Positions 1 to 7,269 of a stretch of DNA of 25,689 nucleotides are shown piece after piece. The position numbers and the translations under genes are program-made. The DNA comes from Chloroflexota bacterium (GTDB taxonomy: Bacteria; Chloroflexota; Dehalococcoidia; Lucifugimonadales; JADFKI01): contig JADFKI010000014.1 of NCBI GenBank assembly GCA_022565015.1, positions 1 to 25,689 of the forward strand, written 5' to 3'. Numbering within the stretch: position 1 is the stretch's first letter; every line of letters starts with the position of its first letter. The notes under the pieces are model-generated. The model was not told the DNA's origin, did no database searches, and saw only the letters and a program-made list of their open reading frames with translations.

Positions 1-533
1 ACCTGGCCCGTGAGGTTACTGGCTCCAACTGGCTGAAGCTGGAGGTAATACCAGACCCGAGGCACCTTCTCCCCGACCCCATCGGCACCTTCGAGGCGGC
101 AAAGCAGCTAATTGAAGAGGGATTTGTCGTCCTTCCCTACATTCACGCAGACCCCGTTCTGGCCAAAAGGCTGGAGGATATCGGCTGCGCGACGGTAATG
201 CCGCTGGGATCGGCTATAGGCTCCGGCCAGGGTATCCTGACCATCGAAGAGATCAGGCTGATAATCGAAGACGCGAACGTCCCGGTCGTCGTGGACGCTG
301 GACTCGCGGTGCCGTCCGACGCATCGCAGGCCATCGAGAACGGCGCCGAAGCCGTTCTGGTCAACACGGCCATAGCTCAGGCACATGACCCCGCGCTCAT
401 GGGCGAAGCCTTCAAGCTGGGCGTCGAGGCCGGGCGCAAGGCCTATCTCGCAGGCCGCATCGAGCGTAAGGCGACGGCTACCGCCAGCAGCCCTACGGCG
501 GGCGTAGCTGCTCCCGTGGCTTCCGGGGACTAG
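1..533 (+). CDS. thiG: Thiazole synthase ThiG (3' part; start outside window)
   Basis: ThiG builds the thiazole phosphate ring of thiamine in the cytoplasm from 1-deoxy-D-xylulose 5-phosphate, dehydroglycine and the thiocarboxylate of ThiS. The open frame runs from base 3 to the TAG at 531-533, giving about 176 residues of the C-terminal two thirds of a TIM barrel. Visible family blocks are WLKLEVIPDP (its Lys is probably the Schiff-base residue, by family analogy), EEGFVVLPYIHADPV, MPLGSAIGSGQGIL (phosphate-binding loop), VPVVVDAGLAVPSDA and AVLVNTAIAQAHDP. The end after EAGRKAYLAGRI is an Ala/Thr/Ser-rich tail of about 25 residues, somewhat longer than usual. The next gene, thiE, starts 5 bases after the stop, so the two are probably translated together. 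Identification is firm; the N-terminus cannot be assessed. Confidence 0.96.
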   Translation, partial: LAREVTGSNWLKLEVIPDPRHLLPDPIGTFEAAKQLIEEGFVVLPYIHADPVLAKRLEDIGCATVMPLGSAIGSGQGILTIEEIRLIIEDANVPVVVDAGLAVPSDASQAIENGAEAVLVNTAIAQAHDPALMGEAFKLGVEAGRKAYLAGRIERKATATASSPTAGVAAPVASGD

Positions 534-538
534 CCCGC

Positions 539-1195
539 ATGGCGCGCCTACCGACGCCTTGCCTGTCGCTCGTTACCGACCGGAATATAACGGCCGGCCG
601 TGACCTGGAGGAGGTGGTGGAGGCGGCCGTGGCGGGAGGGGTCGACCTGGTCCAGCTGAGGGAGAAGGAACGGCCTGCCGGGGACGTCTATCTCATGGCG
701 GAGCGGTTACGGGCCATCACCAGGGGCAAGGCGCTGCTCTTTGTAAACGATCGCGTGGATATCGCGCTGGCGGCGGAATGCGACGGAGTGCAGCTCGGTG
801 AAAACGCTATGCCTACCTCGGCGGCGAGGGCCGTCTGCGGTGGGAGTTTACTGATTGGCCGGTCCGTACACTCGCTCGAAGGGGCGAAGAGGGCGGAGGC
901 CGACGGTGCGGACCTGTTGGTCCTGGGTACCATATTTCCTACCGGGTCCCATCCAGGGGCCGCGACCGCAGGCGTCGAGCTCGTCCAGGCAGTAGCCGAA
1001 GAGGTATCGGTACCGGTCCTGGCCATCGGCGGCATCAATCATGACAACGTGGCGGCCGTGATTCGAGCGGGCGCGTCGGGCGTAGCGCTAATATCGGCGA
1101 TTTCCGGAAGCCCGGACCCTGAGACGGCGGCGTCGGCACTCAAGGGTCGGATGCTCGAAGCATGGACACAGGTCGAGGCGAAGGGGTCTCGGTAA
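539..1195 (+). CDS. thiE: Thiamine-phosphate synthase ThiE
   Basis: ThiE joins HMP-pyrophosphate to thiazole phosphate to give thiamine monophosphate. The 218-residue length is normal for the family. Recognisable blocks are QLREK (residues 39-43, pyrophosphate/HMP binding), LFVNDRVDIALA, DGVQLGE, an LGTIFPTGSHPG segment matching the usual G-P-x-F-P-T-x-x-K loop, LAIGGI, and GVALISAI near the end. ATG at 539 is chosen because it lies 5 bases after the thiG stop; no strong Shine-Dalgarno sequence is visible, so translational coupling to thiG is likely. thiS follows 7 bases later. The thiG-thiE-thiS order makes this a thiazole-plus-coupling operon whose upstream part is outside the window. Confidence 0.96.
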   Translation: MARLPTPCLSLVTDRNITAGRDLEEVVEAAVAGGVDLVQLREKERPAGDVYLMAERLRAITRGKALLFVNDRVDIALAAECDGVQLGENAMPTSAARAVCGGSLLIGRSVHSLEGAKRAEADGADLLVLGTIFPTGSHPGAATAGVELVQAVAEEVSVPVLAIGGINHDNVAAVIRAGASGVALISAISGSPDPETAASALKGRMLEAWTQVEAKGSR

Positions 1196-1202
1196 CAGAG
1201 AG

Positions 1203-1409
1203 ATGATAAACCTTATTATCAACGGCAAGGAGAGCCGGCTAGAGGGCCCGACGGACCTGATCAGCTATCTCGAGACGCTCAACGTTAATATGAAATCTAT
1301 CGCGGTCGCGCACAACGGCGAGGTCGTGCCCAGAGACGAGCTTGGGGATGTCACCCTCGAGGATGGCGACCGGCTTGAGATCGTTCGCGCCGTGGGTGGC
1401 GGCTGCTGA
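1203..1409 (+). CDS. thiS: Sulfur carrier protein ThiS with extra C-terminal Cys
   Basis: ThiS is a small ubiquitin-fold protein. Its C-terminal glycine is adenylated by ThiF and converted to a thiocarboxylate that gives sulfur to the thiazole synthase ThiG. The 68 residues begin MINLIINGKE and carry the expected VAHNGEVVPRDEL and DGDRLEIVRAVGGG blocks. The start has a GAGAG sequence immediately upstream, within 7 bases of the thiE stop. The oddity is the end: codons at 1395-1403 encode Gly-Gly-Gly, then TGC (1404-1406) adds a Cys before TGA. Canonical ThiS ends with the free diglycine, so this one either needs trimming or is a family variant (see findings). The rest of the protein looks intact. 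Confidence 0.93.
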   Translation: MINLIINGKESRLEGPTDLISYLETLNVNMKSIAVAHNGEVVPRDELGDVTLEDGDRLEIVRAVGGGC

Positions 1410-1413
1410 CGGT

Positions 1414-2211
1414 CTAAACCTTGAAAGCCTTGTAGACGATTGAAAACGGCACGCGGCTGAACCGCTCGTACATCCCTTCCCAGAACGGGCCCCCGTACGC
1501 GATCTTCTCGACCTTCTCCTCCTCAGTCATCTCAGGCAGCGCGTATGGATAGGGCTCCGCTATTCGCTGCAAGGCAAAGCCCGCGTCTGCCAGGAGCCCC
1601 GTCATCGCCTCGAGGGTCCTGAAGAAAGTGAGGCCCTTTCGCCCCGTGCCCGAAAGCTCGCCCCAGACCTCCACCGGCGGGTGAAAATAGTCCGTCACGA
1701 TCAGCGCCTTCTGGTCCTCGTCCCACTCGAATGCCGCGAGGGGGTGCGCCGTGCAGATTATCAGTAAGCCCCCCGCCTTCAATACCCTGCGGCAGTTGCG
1801 GAAACATTCGCCAAGGTCGGGGACGAACTCCACGCCGAATGAGGAGACGATCAAATCGAATGCTTCGTCCCGGAACATGGCAAGGTTTTCGGCGTCGCCT
1901 CGGACCAGATTGACCTCGACGTTCTCCTGCTCAATGAGTCGCCTCGCGTGAGCGAGCTGGTTCTTCGAAAGGTCTAGTCCGGTCGCAAAGGCGCCCCACT
2001 TCGCCAGCGCGATGGAGTTTTGCGCCGCGCCGCAGGCCAGCTCGAGGGCGTGCTTGCCTCTTACGTCGCCAATCAACCCCAGCTCGCGCTCGCCCGGACC
2101 CAGGGGGGCGTAATGAACGTCGTCAACGGAGATACGAGAATCGCGCTGGTAGGTCTCAGACATCTCATCCCAGCCCGCTTCGGCAGCTTTTTTCAGCTCC
2201 TCGTTAGGCAT
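1414..2211 (-). CDS. Class I SAM-dependent methyltransferase
   Basis: A 265-residue predicted methyltransferase with a Rossmann-type SAM domain. Motif I reads ALELACGAAQNS (a variant of the usual E-x-G-x-G), followed by GLDLS, the acidic RGDAEN, and FDLIVSSFGVEFVPDL with RRVLKAGGLLIICTAHP. The C-terminal part (EMTEEEKVEKIAYGGPFWEGMYERF) is a substrate lid I cannot assign. I start at the ATG at 2211 (protein MPNEELKKAAE), preceded by AGAGGG but with almost no spacing. An upstream in-frame ATG at 2298 would extend the gene into tRNA-Glu and adds an unlikely Cys/Pro-rich leader. The gene is convergent with thiS (4-base gap) and lies 78 bases downstream of the tRNA on the same strand. Substrate unknown. 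Confidence 0.85.
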   Translation of the reverse strand: MPNEELKKAAEAGWDEMSETYQRDSRISVDDVHYAPLGPGERELGLIGDVRGKHALELACGAAQNSIALAKWGAFATGLDLSKNQLAHARRLIEQENVEVNLVRGDAENLAMFRDEAFDLIVSSFGVEFVPDLGECFRNCRRVLKAGGLLIICTAHPLAAFEWDEDQKALIVTDYFHPPVEVWGELSGTGRKGLTFFRTLEAMTGLLADAGFALQRIAEPYPYALPEMTEEEKVEKIAYGGPFWEGMYERFSRVPFSIVYKAFKV

Positions 2212-2289
2212 CCCTCTACTCGGGGTCGGCGACATTGTCAAAGAGCAGGTGGCGCATGGTAGATTCCAGGGGTTGGAAGTGATGTGGCA

Positions 2290-2362
2290 TGGCCCCAACG
2301 GAATTCGAATCCGTGTTTACGGCTTGAAAGGCCGCTGTCCTAGGCCTCTAGACGATGGGGCC
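2290..2362 (-). tRNA. tRNA-Glu (anticodon UUC)
   Basis: The reverse strand folds as a standard 73-nt cloverleaf. The acceptor stem is GGCCCCA paired with TGGGGCC, with discriminator A. The D arm contains TCGTCTAGAGGCCTAGGAC, typical of bacterial tRNA-Glu. The anticodon stem is GCGGC/GCCGT with loop CTTTCAA, giving anticodon TTC. The T arm is ACGGA-TTCGAAT-TCCGT. The next bases on that strand are TGCC, so the CCA end is not encoded and must be added enzymatically. This tRNA also supplies glutamyl-tRNA for tetrapyrrole synthesis in bacteria using the C5 pathway. Confidence 0.96.
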
Positions 2363-2834
2363 ACGTTGTAGCGGCAGTGGTCCTGTTCAGTGCGAGAATT
2401 ATCGCGCGTCAAAGTGGACCCCATGCCGGCACTCGCCGGTTATACGGCGAGCTCATCCATTTTAGGCGCTATCCATTCCTGTTGCAACGGTTAACCGGCG
2501 GCCGTTCCGTCCTCTTGGCTTCTTTTAGAGCCGTCATCCGGAGCACCGCTCCACTCCTCTGCGCGCGGAGGTCGCCTCAGCTTGCATGTGCCCGACATCC
2601 ACCCAGGCGGATTCTTCGGAGAGAGTGAATCGCTGCAAGAGGACCATTCGCGACACCCCCATCCTAGCCTTCCCCCATCAAGGGTGAAGGAATTTCTGTC
2701 TCCTCTAGCTTCCGGAACTTGAAGAGAAGCACCATCTTGTCCTCTCCCCTGCGCGCGGTCCGACGCATCGGGCTCTCCGACTCCGCTTAGAGAATATCTT
2801 CGGAGGGGAGAGTTAGAGAGGGGGTATATCGTAC
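2363..2834. other. Non-coding, repeat-rich gap between tRNA-Glu and argC
   Basis: About 470 bases with no credible gene. The open frame at 2377-2628 (plus) is Arg/Leu/Pro-rich and has no ribosome-binding site or recognisable domain. The right half is rich in C-tracts and G-tracts that form inverted repeats: CCTTCCCCC/GGGTGAAGG at 2668-2690, and CTCTCCCCT (2742-2750) against AGGGGAGAG (2804-2812). A CTGCGCGCGG word occurs twice (about 2559 and 2750). This looks like decayed or composite intergenic repeats. It may hold the tRNA-Glu promoter; a GATAAT on the minus strand at 2399-2404 is the best but unconvincing candidate. Confidence 0.6.
2668..2690. repeat. Short hairpin (intergenic inverted repeat)
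   Basis: CCTTCCCCC and GGGTGAAGG pair as an eight-pair stem with one mismatch around a five-base loop. There is no T-tract directly after it on either strand, so it is not a standard intrinsic terminator for argC or the tRNA. It resembles dispersed intergenic palindromes. Confidence 0.55.
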
Positions 2835-3869
2835 TTACGGATACAGCGCCACGTGTCTCAGCCCCTCGTCTTCCGGCAGGTCGAACATGAGGTTCATGTT
2901 CTGCACAGCCTGTCCCGCCGCGCCCTTCACCAGATTATCCAGGCAGCTGAACACCATAAGCCTGTTCGTGCGCGTGTCCACCGTCGGGTATATGACGCAA
3001 TCGTTGTTGCCCAGCGTGTGCTTGGTGGCAGGCGGAGCCGCGACGACCTTGGCAAACGGCTCGTTCTTGTAGAACTCGTTGTACAGCTCCTTGACCTCGC
3101 CAATGGCATCCTCGCCCGATGATATCGCGCCCTCCTTAAGGGGGGCGTAGCAGCTGGCAAATATGCCGCGAGTCATGGGAATAAGGTGGGGCATGAAGGT
3201 GAGATTCACCCCGCCGTTGGAGCTTATCAGGGACAGCTCTTGCACTATTTCGGGAAGGTGGCGATGGCCGTCTACGCCGTAGGCCTTGACGCTCTCGTTG
3301 ACCTCTGAGTAGTGCGTGTTGAAGGAGAAGCCCCTGCCCGCGCCGGACACTCCGGACTTGGCGTCGATAATGATATCAGGCTCGATTATGCCCGCCTTCA
3401 ACGCGGGGGCCAGCGCTAGGATCGCCGCCGATGGGTAGCAGCCCGGATTGCCGACGATACTCGCCCTCTCGACCTCGTCCTTGTGAAGCTCCGGCAGTCC
3501 GTACACCGCCTGCTCGAGAAGCTCGGGGCAAGGGTGGGCCGTGCCGTACCAGGTCTCGTATTCGGCCAGGTCCTTTAGCCTGAAGTCGGCGCTGATGTCC
3601 ACGGCCTTGACGCCGTCCCGGATCAGCGGCGCCAGCCTCTCCGCACTCGCGGCGTGGGGCAGCGCCGAGAAGACGACGTCGACGCTCTCTGTAATGTCCT
3701 CGGTGATAGTCATGTCCAGCTCGGCCAGATGAGGAAACACCTCGCCGATGCTTTTGCCGGCCATGCTTCGACCCGTAACGGAGGTTATCTCTGCCTCAGG
3801 GTGTCGGAGGAGGATACGGGCGAGCTCCATGCCTGCGTATCCGGTGACGTTAATTATGCCTACCTTCAC
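2835..3869 (-). CDS. argC: N-acetyl-gamma-glutamyl-phosphate reductase ArgC
   Basis: ArgC reduces N-acetylglutamyl phosphate to the semialdehyde with NADPH, the third step of arginine synthesis. The 344 residues match the usual length of the type 1 enzyme. Visible blocks are VGIINVTGYAGMELARIL (Rossmann N-terminus), VFSALPHAAS, DISADFRL, the catalytic GNPGCYPS (Cys144), DAKSGVSGAGR and the late PHLIPMTRGI. The start is GTG at 3869 with a strong AAGGAGGT eight bases upstream. No other arg genes flank it in the window, so it is detached from the usual argCJBD cluster. The nth gene lies upstream on the same strand with a 109-base gap. Confidence 0.97.
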   Translation of the reverse strand: MKVGIINVTGYAGMELARILLRHPEAEITSVTGRSMAGKSIGEVFPHLAELDMTITEDITESVDVVFSALPHAASAERLAPLIRDGVKAVDISADFRLKDLAEYETWYGTAHPCPELLEQAVYGLPELHKDEVERASIVGNPGCYPSAAILALAPALKAGIIEPDIIIDAKSGVSGAGRGFSFNTHYSEVNESVKAYGVDGHRHLPEIVQELSLISSNGGVNLTFMPHLIPMTRGIFASCYAPLKEGAISSGEDAIGEVKELYNEFYKNEPFAKVVAAPPATKHTLGNNDCVIYPTVDTRTNRLMVFSCLDNLVKGAAGQAVQNMNLMFDLPEDEGLRHVALYP

Positions 3870-3877
3870 CTCGGCTT

Positions 3878-3885
3878 ACCTCCTT
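3878..3885 (-). promoter_or_regulatory. Ribosome-binding site of argC
   Basis: On the minus strand AAGGAGGT lies eight bases before GTG 3867-3869. It fixes the non-ATG start of argC. Confidence 0.85.
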
Positions 3886-3978
3886 AGATTACCCAGAACC
3901 TAAGTATAGAACGCATGGGTGGGGCAGACAAGCTCCGGGCTAGAGAAGCAGCGGGACGTCAACCAGGCGGAACTTCGA

Positions 3979-4728
3979 CTATCGAGCCCTCTTTGGAGAG
4001 GACTTCCTTTTCTTTGCTTGTGGCTTGTCGAACTTCCCGGCGGACGGGCAACGATCGGCTATCATGCACTGGCCGCACCTCGGACGCTGCGCCTTGCAGA
4101 CCGCCCGGCCGTGACGAATGAGATAGATGTGAAACGCGAACACGTCCTCCGGCGCCACCATCGGCTCCAGAATGTCGTGGGCCTTGTCCGCATTGATCTT
4201 CTTCCTGATAAGCCCGAGGCGTTGGCTAACCCTGTAGATATGCGTGTCGACGGGCATGGCAGGCATACCCAGTGAAAAGCAGAGGATGATCGCCGCCGTC
4301 TTGGGACCGACGCCTGGTAGCTTCTTGAGCCAGGCCTTGGCCTCTTCCAGAGGCATCTCCGCAAGAAACGACAGGTCGAAGGAGCCGACCTCGTCCATTA
4401 CGAGATTGAGAATGGCCTTGATTCGAGGGGCCTTTGTCCTGGCCAGCCCACCCATTCGGATCGCGGGCTCTATCTCCTCCGGCGGCGCCTCAGCGATGGC
4501 CTCGAGGGAGCCGAATGTCTTCATCAGGTTATTGAAGGCCCGCTCGGAATTCAGGTCCGAAGTGTGTTGGGAAAGGATGGTGTAAACGAGCTCCTCGGCC
4601 GGGTTGTAGCGCGGAACCCATTCGACCGGGCCGTATTCAGGACCGAGGATCTCCATCACGTCTCGCGCCGAAGCCCTGGGACGCCGTCCGCTCTTAACTC
4701 TTTTTGCCGTTGTGCCGGAAGTCGTCAA
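3979..4728 (-). CDS. nth: Endonuclease III (DNA glycosylase/AP lyase)
   Basis: Nth removes oxidised pyrimidines in base-excision repair and nicks the abasic site. The 249-residue protein has the helix-hairpin-helix LPGVGPKTAAIIL with catalytic Lys143, the VDTHIYRV block with Asp161, and the C-terminal iron-sulfur loop C-x6-C-x2-C-x5-C (Cys211, 218, 221, 227). A very basic tail (KKRKSSPKRAR) follows the cluster. The start is uncertain: TTG at 4728 gives a basic 24-residue leader, and an internal ATG corresponds to Met25 (DVMEILGP). The Gly-Pro-Lys-Thr variant replaces the more common Gly-Arg-Lys-Thr. Two TATAAT hexamers on the minus strand at 4806 and 4848 are promoter candidates. Confidence 0.95.
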   Translation of the reverse strand: MTTSGTTAKRVKSGRRPRASARDVMEILGPEYGPVEWVPRYNPAEELVYTILSQHTSDLNSERAFNNLMKTFGSLEAIAEAPPEEIEPAIRMGGLARTKAPRIKAILNLVMDEVGSFDLSFLAEMPLEEAKAWLKKLPGVGPKTAAIILCFSLGMPAMPVDTHIYRVSQRLGLIRKKINADKAHDILEPMVAPEDVFAFHIYLIRHGRAVCKAQRPRCGQCMIADRCPSAGKFDKPQAKKRKSSPKRAR

Positions 4729-5170
4729 ATCAACCTACTCGTCAGAGCCTATACGGGCGCATCAGGATGCTGTGCCAAGCCTATCACAACCGCGCTCCGG
4801 CGCGCATTATACGATGTCCGGAATACGACCAATACAGCATAACGGCCATTATAGGCTAAAATGTCAATTCACATTTCTGACGACCTACATACTCTTGACA
4901 AAGTCCTGAACGCTCCCTTAACGTCAAAATTGAGACGAATCAATACGGTGCCTAGCGATGATCCAGGTAAGCTTATGTGAGGTTGTACCGGTGAGTATTG
5001 ATAAAGCTCCCACTGGAATATAGTCCACGGAACCGCAGCATTCCACGCAGACCGCACGCATTTCTAACCATGTTCAACCAGCTCAACAAAAACTAAAGCC
5101 TAAATTCCGAGAAGCGGGGAAGCTTAAGCCGGCCGTTCCGGAAATCTTGTATCGGAGCCAAACTGCTAGG
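4729..5170. other. AT-richer intergenic region between nth and the HEAT gene (divergent)
   Basis: About 440 bases with no credible gene, and lower GC than its surroundings. It separates two divergent genes and so should hold both promoters. On the minus strand, perfect TATAAT hexamers read at 4806-4811 and 4848-4853 could serve nth, though no good -35 sits at standard spacing. On the plus strand, TTGACA at 4895-4900 is a perfect -35 hexamer followed 17 bases later only by TTAACG. No hairpin terminator or RNA gene is evident. Confidence 0.55.
4806..4811 (-). promoter_or_regulatory. Candidate -10 element for nth
   Basis: A perfect TATAAT on the minus strand, 78 bases upstream of the TTG start of nth. 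TATTGG lies 17 bases further upstream as a weak -35. A second TATAAT at 4848-4853 is an alternative. Sequence match only. Confidence 0.35.
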
Positions 5171-6103
5171 ATGACTTCCGTGACTCTAGAGAAATTTGTT
5201 GCCGATCTTGGAGACGAGAGTAAGCCGCTGAAGCACGCAGGGCTTTTGCAGCTCACCAGCCTTGAAAGCGAAGACGTGTTCGGGTTCAGGTCCGCCTGGG
5301 TGGACCTAGCAAAATCACGCAAGACGGAGATCCTCGGTAAACTCGTCGAGCTGGGAGAGAATAACATGGAGCTGGATTTCAGCGCCATTTTTCGCGTCTG
5401 CCTGAACGACGAAGACGAGGATGTGCGAGAGCTGGCCACCAGAGGCCTGTGGGAGTGCGACGACCGGGTGGTCGTCAGGCCGCTAATTGGCCTTCTGAAA
5501 AACGACCCATCGGAAAAGGTAAGGGCGGCGGCGGCACTGTCGCTGTCGAAGTTCTCGTCCATGGCCCAGGACGGCAAGCTCCTCGGGCGGGACGCGGACA
5601 GAGTACGCGATGCCCTATTGAACGTAGTCGGCAAACAGGACGAGAACATCGAGGTGCGAAGGCGGGCGATCGAGGCCGTCTCGTGCTTCAATACCCCCGA
5701 AATCGAAGGCATAGTCCGCGAGGCATACGGCAGCGAAAACCCCAGGCTCAGGCAGAGCGCCATATTTGCGATGGGGAAAAGCGCCGACAGCCAGTGGCTT
5801 GGCACGGTTCTCAAGGAGACGCGACACGAGGACCCCGCCATGCGATTCGAGGCCGCGAACGCCTGCGGACTCCTGGGCGACGAGACCATCGTGCCTCACC
5901 TGATTTCGTTGTTCAATGACGATGACATTGAGGTCCAGGTCGCCGCGGTACAGGCCCTGGGACAGATCGGCGGTCAGCTCGCCAGGCGTGCCCTTCAGAA
6001 GGCGGTGAAGACCGGCGACGAGACCGTAGAGGAGGCCGCGCAAGCGGCGCTGGCCGAAATCGAGTTCGATGAGGACCCGCTGGGCTTCAGATTTCAGTCC
6101 TGA
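5171..6103 (+). CDS. HEAT-repeat protein
   Basis: A 310-residue alpha-solenoid protein. Successive helical pairs show the HEAT/PBS-lyase pattern, for example DEDVRELATRGLWECDD, SEKVRAAAALSLSKF, NIEVRRRAIEAVSCF, NPRLRQSAIFAMGK, DPAMRFEAANACGLLGDE, DIEVQVAAVQALGQIGG and ETVEEAAQAALAEIE, about seven repeats in all. There is no signal peptide or membrane segment, so it is probably cytoplasmic. HEAT proteins are binding scaffolds, and nothing here identifies the partner. The start is ATG 5171 (MTSVTLEKFVADLGD); an in-frame TTG at 5147 would add eight residues. CGGAG lies 13 bases before the ATG, so the ribosome-binding site is weak. The 3' end overlaps the convergent ROK kinase by 10 bases. Confidence 0.88.
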   Translation: MTSVTLEKFVADLGDESKPLKHAGLLQLTSLESEDVFGFRSAWVDLAKSRKTEILGKLVELGENNMELDFSAIFRVCLNDEDEDVRELATRGLWECDDRVVVRPLIGLLKNDPSEKVRAAAALSLSKFSSMAQDGKLLGRDADRVRDALLNVVGKQDENIEVRRRAIEAVSCFNTPEIEGIVREAYGSENPRLRQSAIFAMGKSADSQWLGTVLKETRHEDPAMRFEAANACGLLGDETIVPHLISLFNDDDIEVQVAAVQALGQIGGQLARRALQKAVKTGDETVEEAAQAALAEIEFDEDPLGFRFQS

Positions 6104-7068
6104 TCACGGCGGTCGAATGCGTCGAACGCCAGCGCCGCAGCCCCGAGTATGCTCACATCGTCCCCCAGCTCCGACTTGACTACAGGCCTTCTCTCCCTCT
6201 GATGGGCCATGGCGTGGTCCTGAATCTCCCGCTCGATTCCCGGCAACAGCTGGTCCAGGCTGTGGGACATGCCTCCCCCAATCACGATAATCTCGGGATC
6301 GAAGATATGCATGTAGCTCACGATCCCGATGCCGAGATTGACGGCGGCTTCGTCCATGATGGACCTGGCCAGGAGGTCGCCTTCGGATGAGGCGGCGGCG
6401 ACCTGTGACGCCGACACCGGTCCGCCGTTATCTCTACTATATTGCGACAAGACGCTATCCTCGCCGGAAGCCAGCCGCTCGTTGGCTATGCGGGCAACGG
6501 CCGTTCCCGAGGCCAGCGCCTCCAGGCAACCCATGTTGCCACAGTTGCACAGGCGGCCTTTGCGGTCTATGGTCATGTGTCCAAGCTCCCCGGCAAACCC
6601 CTTGTGGCCGCCGTACAGCCTGCCGTCGATGATTATGCCGCCGCCGATTCCGGTGCTCACCGTCAGGTAGATCATGTCCTTGTGGCCGCGACCTGCGCCG
6701 TAGGCATGCTCCGCGAGTGCGCCGAGCGAGGCGTCGTTGGCGAACGACGCTTGCATACCGAGTGCGTCTTCTACCCGGTCCTTGGCTGAATAAATGCCCC
6801 ATCCGGGAAGGTTGGGCGGGTCGTACACCGTGCCGTCATCAGGGTCGATCGGGCCCGGCATGGAGACGCCGATGCCGACTATGGACGCCCTGTCGACCAT
6901 CCCCGCGACATGCCCGAGCGCCTGCACGAGATTGTTGACCACGGCCTCCCGCCCATGTTGCGCGAGGGTATCGGTGGCGTGTCTCTCATGCAGGGCTCCC
7001 TCTCGGTCTACTAAAGCTACCCTGAGCTGCGTGCCTCCGAGGTCGGCACTTAAGGCGTAATCCGTCAT
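6094..7068 (-). CDS. ROK-family sugar kinase (glucokinase-like)
   Basis: ROK kinases phosphorylate glucose or related sugars with ATP; without a DNA-binding domain this is an enzyme rather than a ROK repressor. The 324-residue protein has the phosphate loop ALSADLGGTQLRVAL (residues 5-19), the catalytic FANDASLG (Asp112), VSTGIGGGIIIDG, and the zinc site made of ELGHM (His164) and C-x-C-x4-C (Cys174, 176, 181) followed by GCLEALASGTA. The chosen ATG at 7068 has GGGAG eleven bases upstream. An upstream start at 7125 would add 19 residues with no family similarity. The glucose versus N-acetylmannosamine/other specificity cannot be told from sequence alone. Confidence 0.92.
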   Translation of the reverse strand: MTDYALSADLGGTQLRVALVDREGALHERHATDTLAQHGREAVVNNLVQALGHVAGMVDRASIVGIGVSMPGPIDPDDGTVYDPPNLPGWGIYSAKDRVEDALGMQASFANDASLGALAEHAYGAGRGHKDMIYLTVSTGIGGGIIIDGRLYGGHKGFAGELGHMTIDRKGRLCNCGNMGCLEALASGTAVARIANERLASGEDSVLSQYSRDNGGPVSASQVAAASSEGDLLARSIMDEAAVNLGIGIVSYMHIFDPEIIVIGGGMSHSLDQLLPGIEREIQDHAMAHQRERRPVVKSELGDDVSILGAAALAFDAFDRRDQD

Positions 7069-7204
7069 AAGCGTCTGCGCTCCCGAATGGACCTGCGGAT
7101 AGCCCGGTTCATCTGTCTGAAGCACATCATAAGGCTATTCCCCAGCGCTGCCAAGCCGGCATGCCCACCGCCTAAAGTGCCGAAGGCCAATTCGAACCGC
7201 TAAG

Positions 7205-7213
7205 TGCTATAAT
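7205..7213 (+). promoter_or_regulatory. Extended -10 promoter of the acetoin-type dehydrogenase operon
   Basis: TGCTATAAT, an extended -10 (TG-n-TATAAT), ends 56 bases before the acoA start. The predicted transcript would begin near 7220. No good -35 is seen, as expected for extended -10 promoters. The same nine bases occur upstream of the SDR gene at 24115-24123. Confidence 0.6.
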
Positions 7214-7257
7214 TGCCCCCGATTTGGAAGGGATTTCATGGGAAGGGCCCGGCAAGC

Positions 7258-7265
7258 AAGGAGGT
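7258..7265 (+). promoter_or_regulatory. Ribosome-binding site of acoA
   Basis: AAGGAGGT four bases before ATG 7270. It decides against the upstream in-frame TTG at 7213, which lies inside the -10 element. Confidence 0.85.
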
Positions 7266-7269
7266 CTGT

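Noticed and set aside
2377..2628. An 83-residue plus-strand frame after tRNA-Glu
   Set aside because: Arg/Leu/Pro-rich, no ribosome-binding site, and lies in repeat-rich DNA.
5083..5889. A 268-residue Ser-rich frame on the minus strand
   Set aside because: It is antisense to the HEAT-repeat gene, and its composition reflects the opposite strand's codons.
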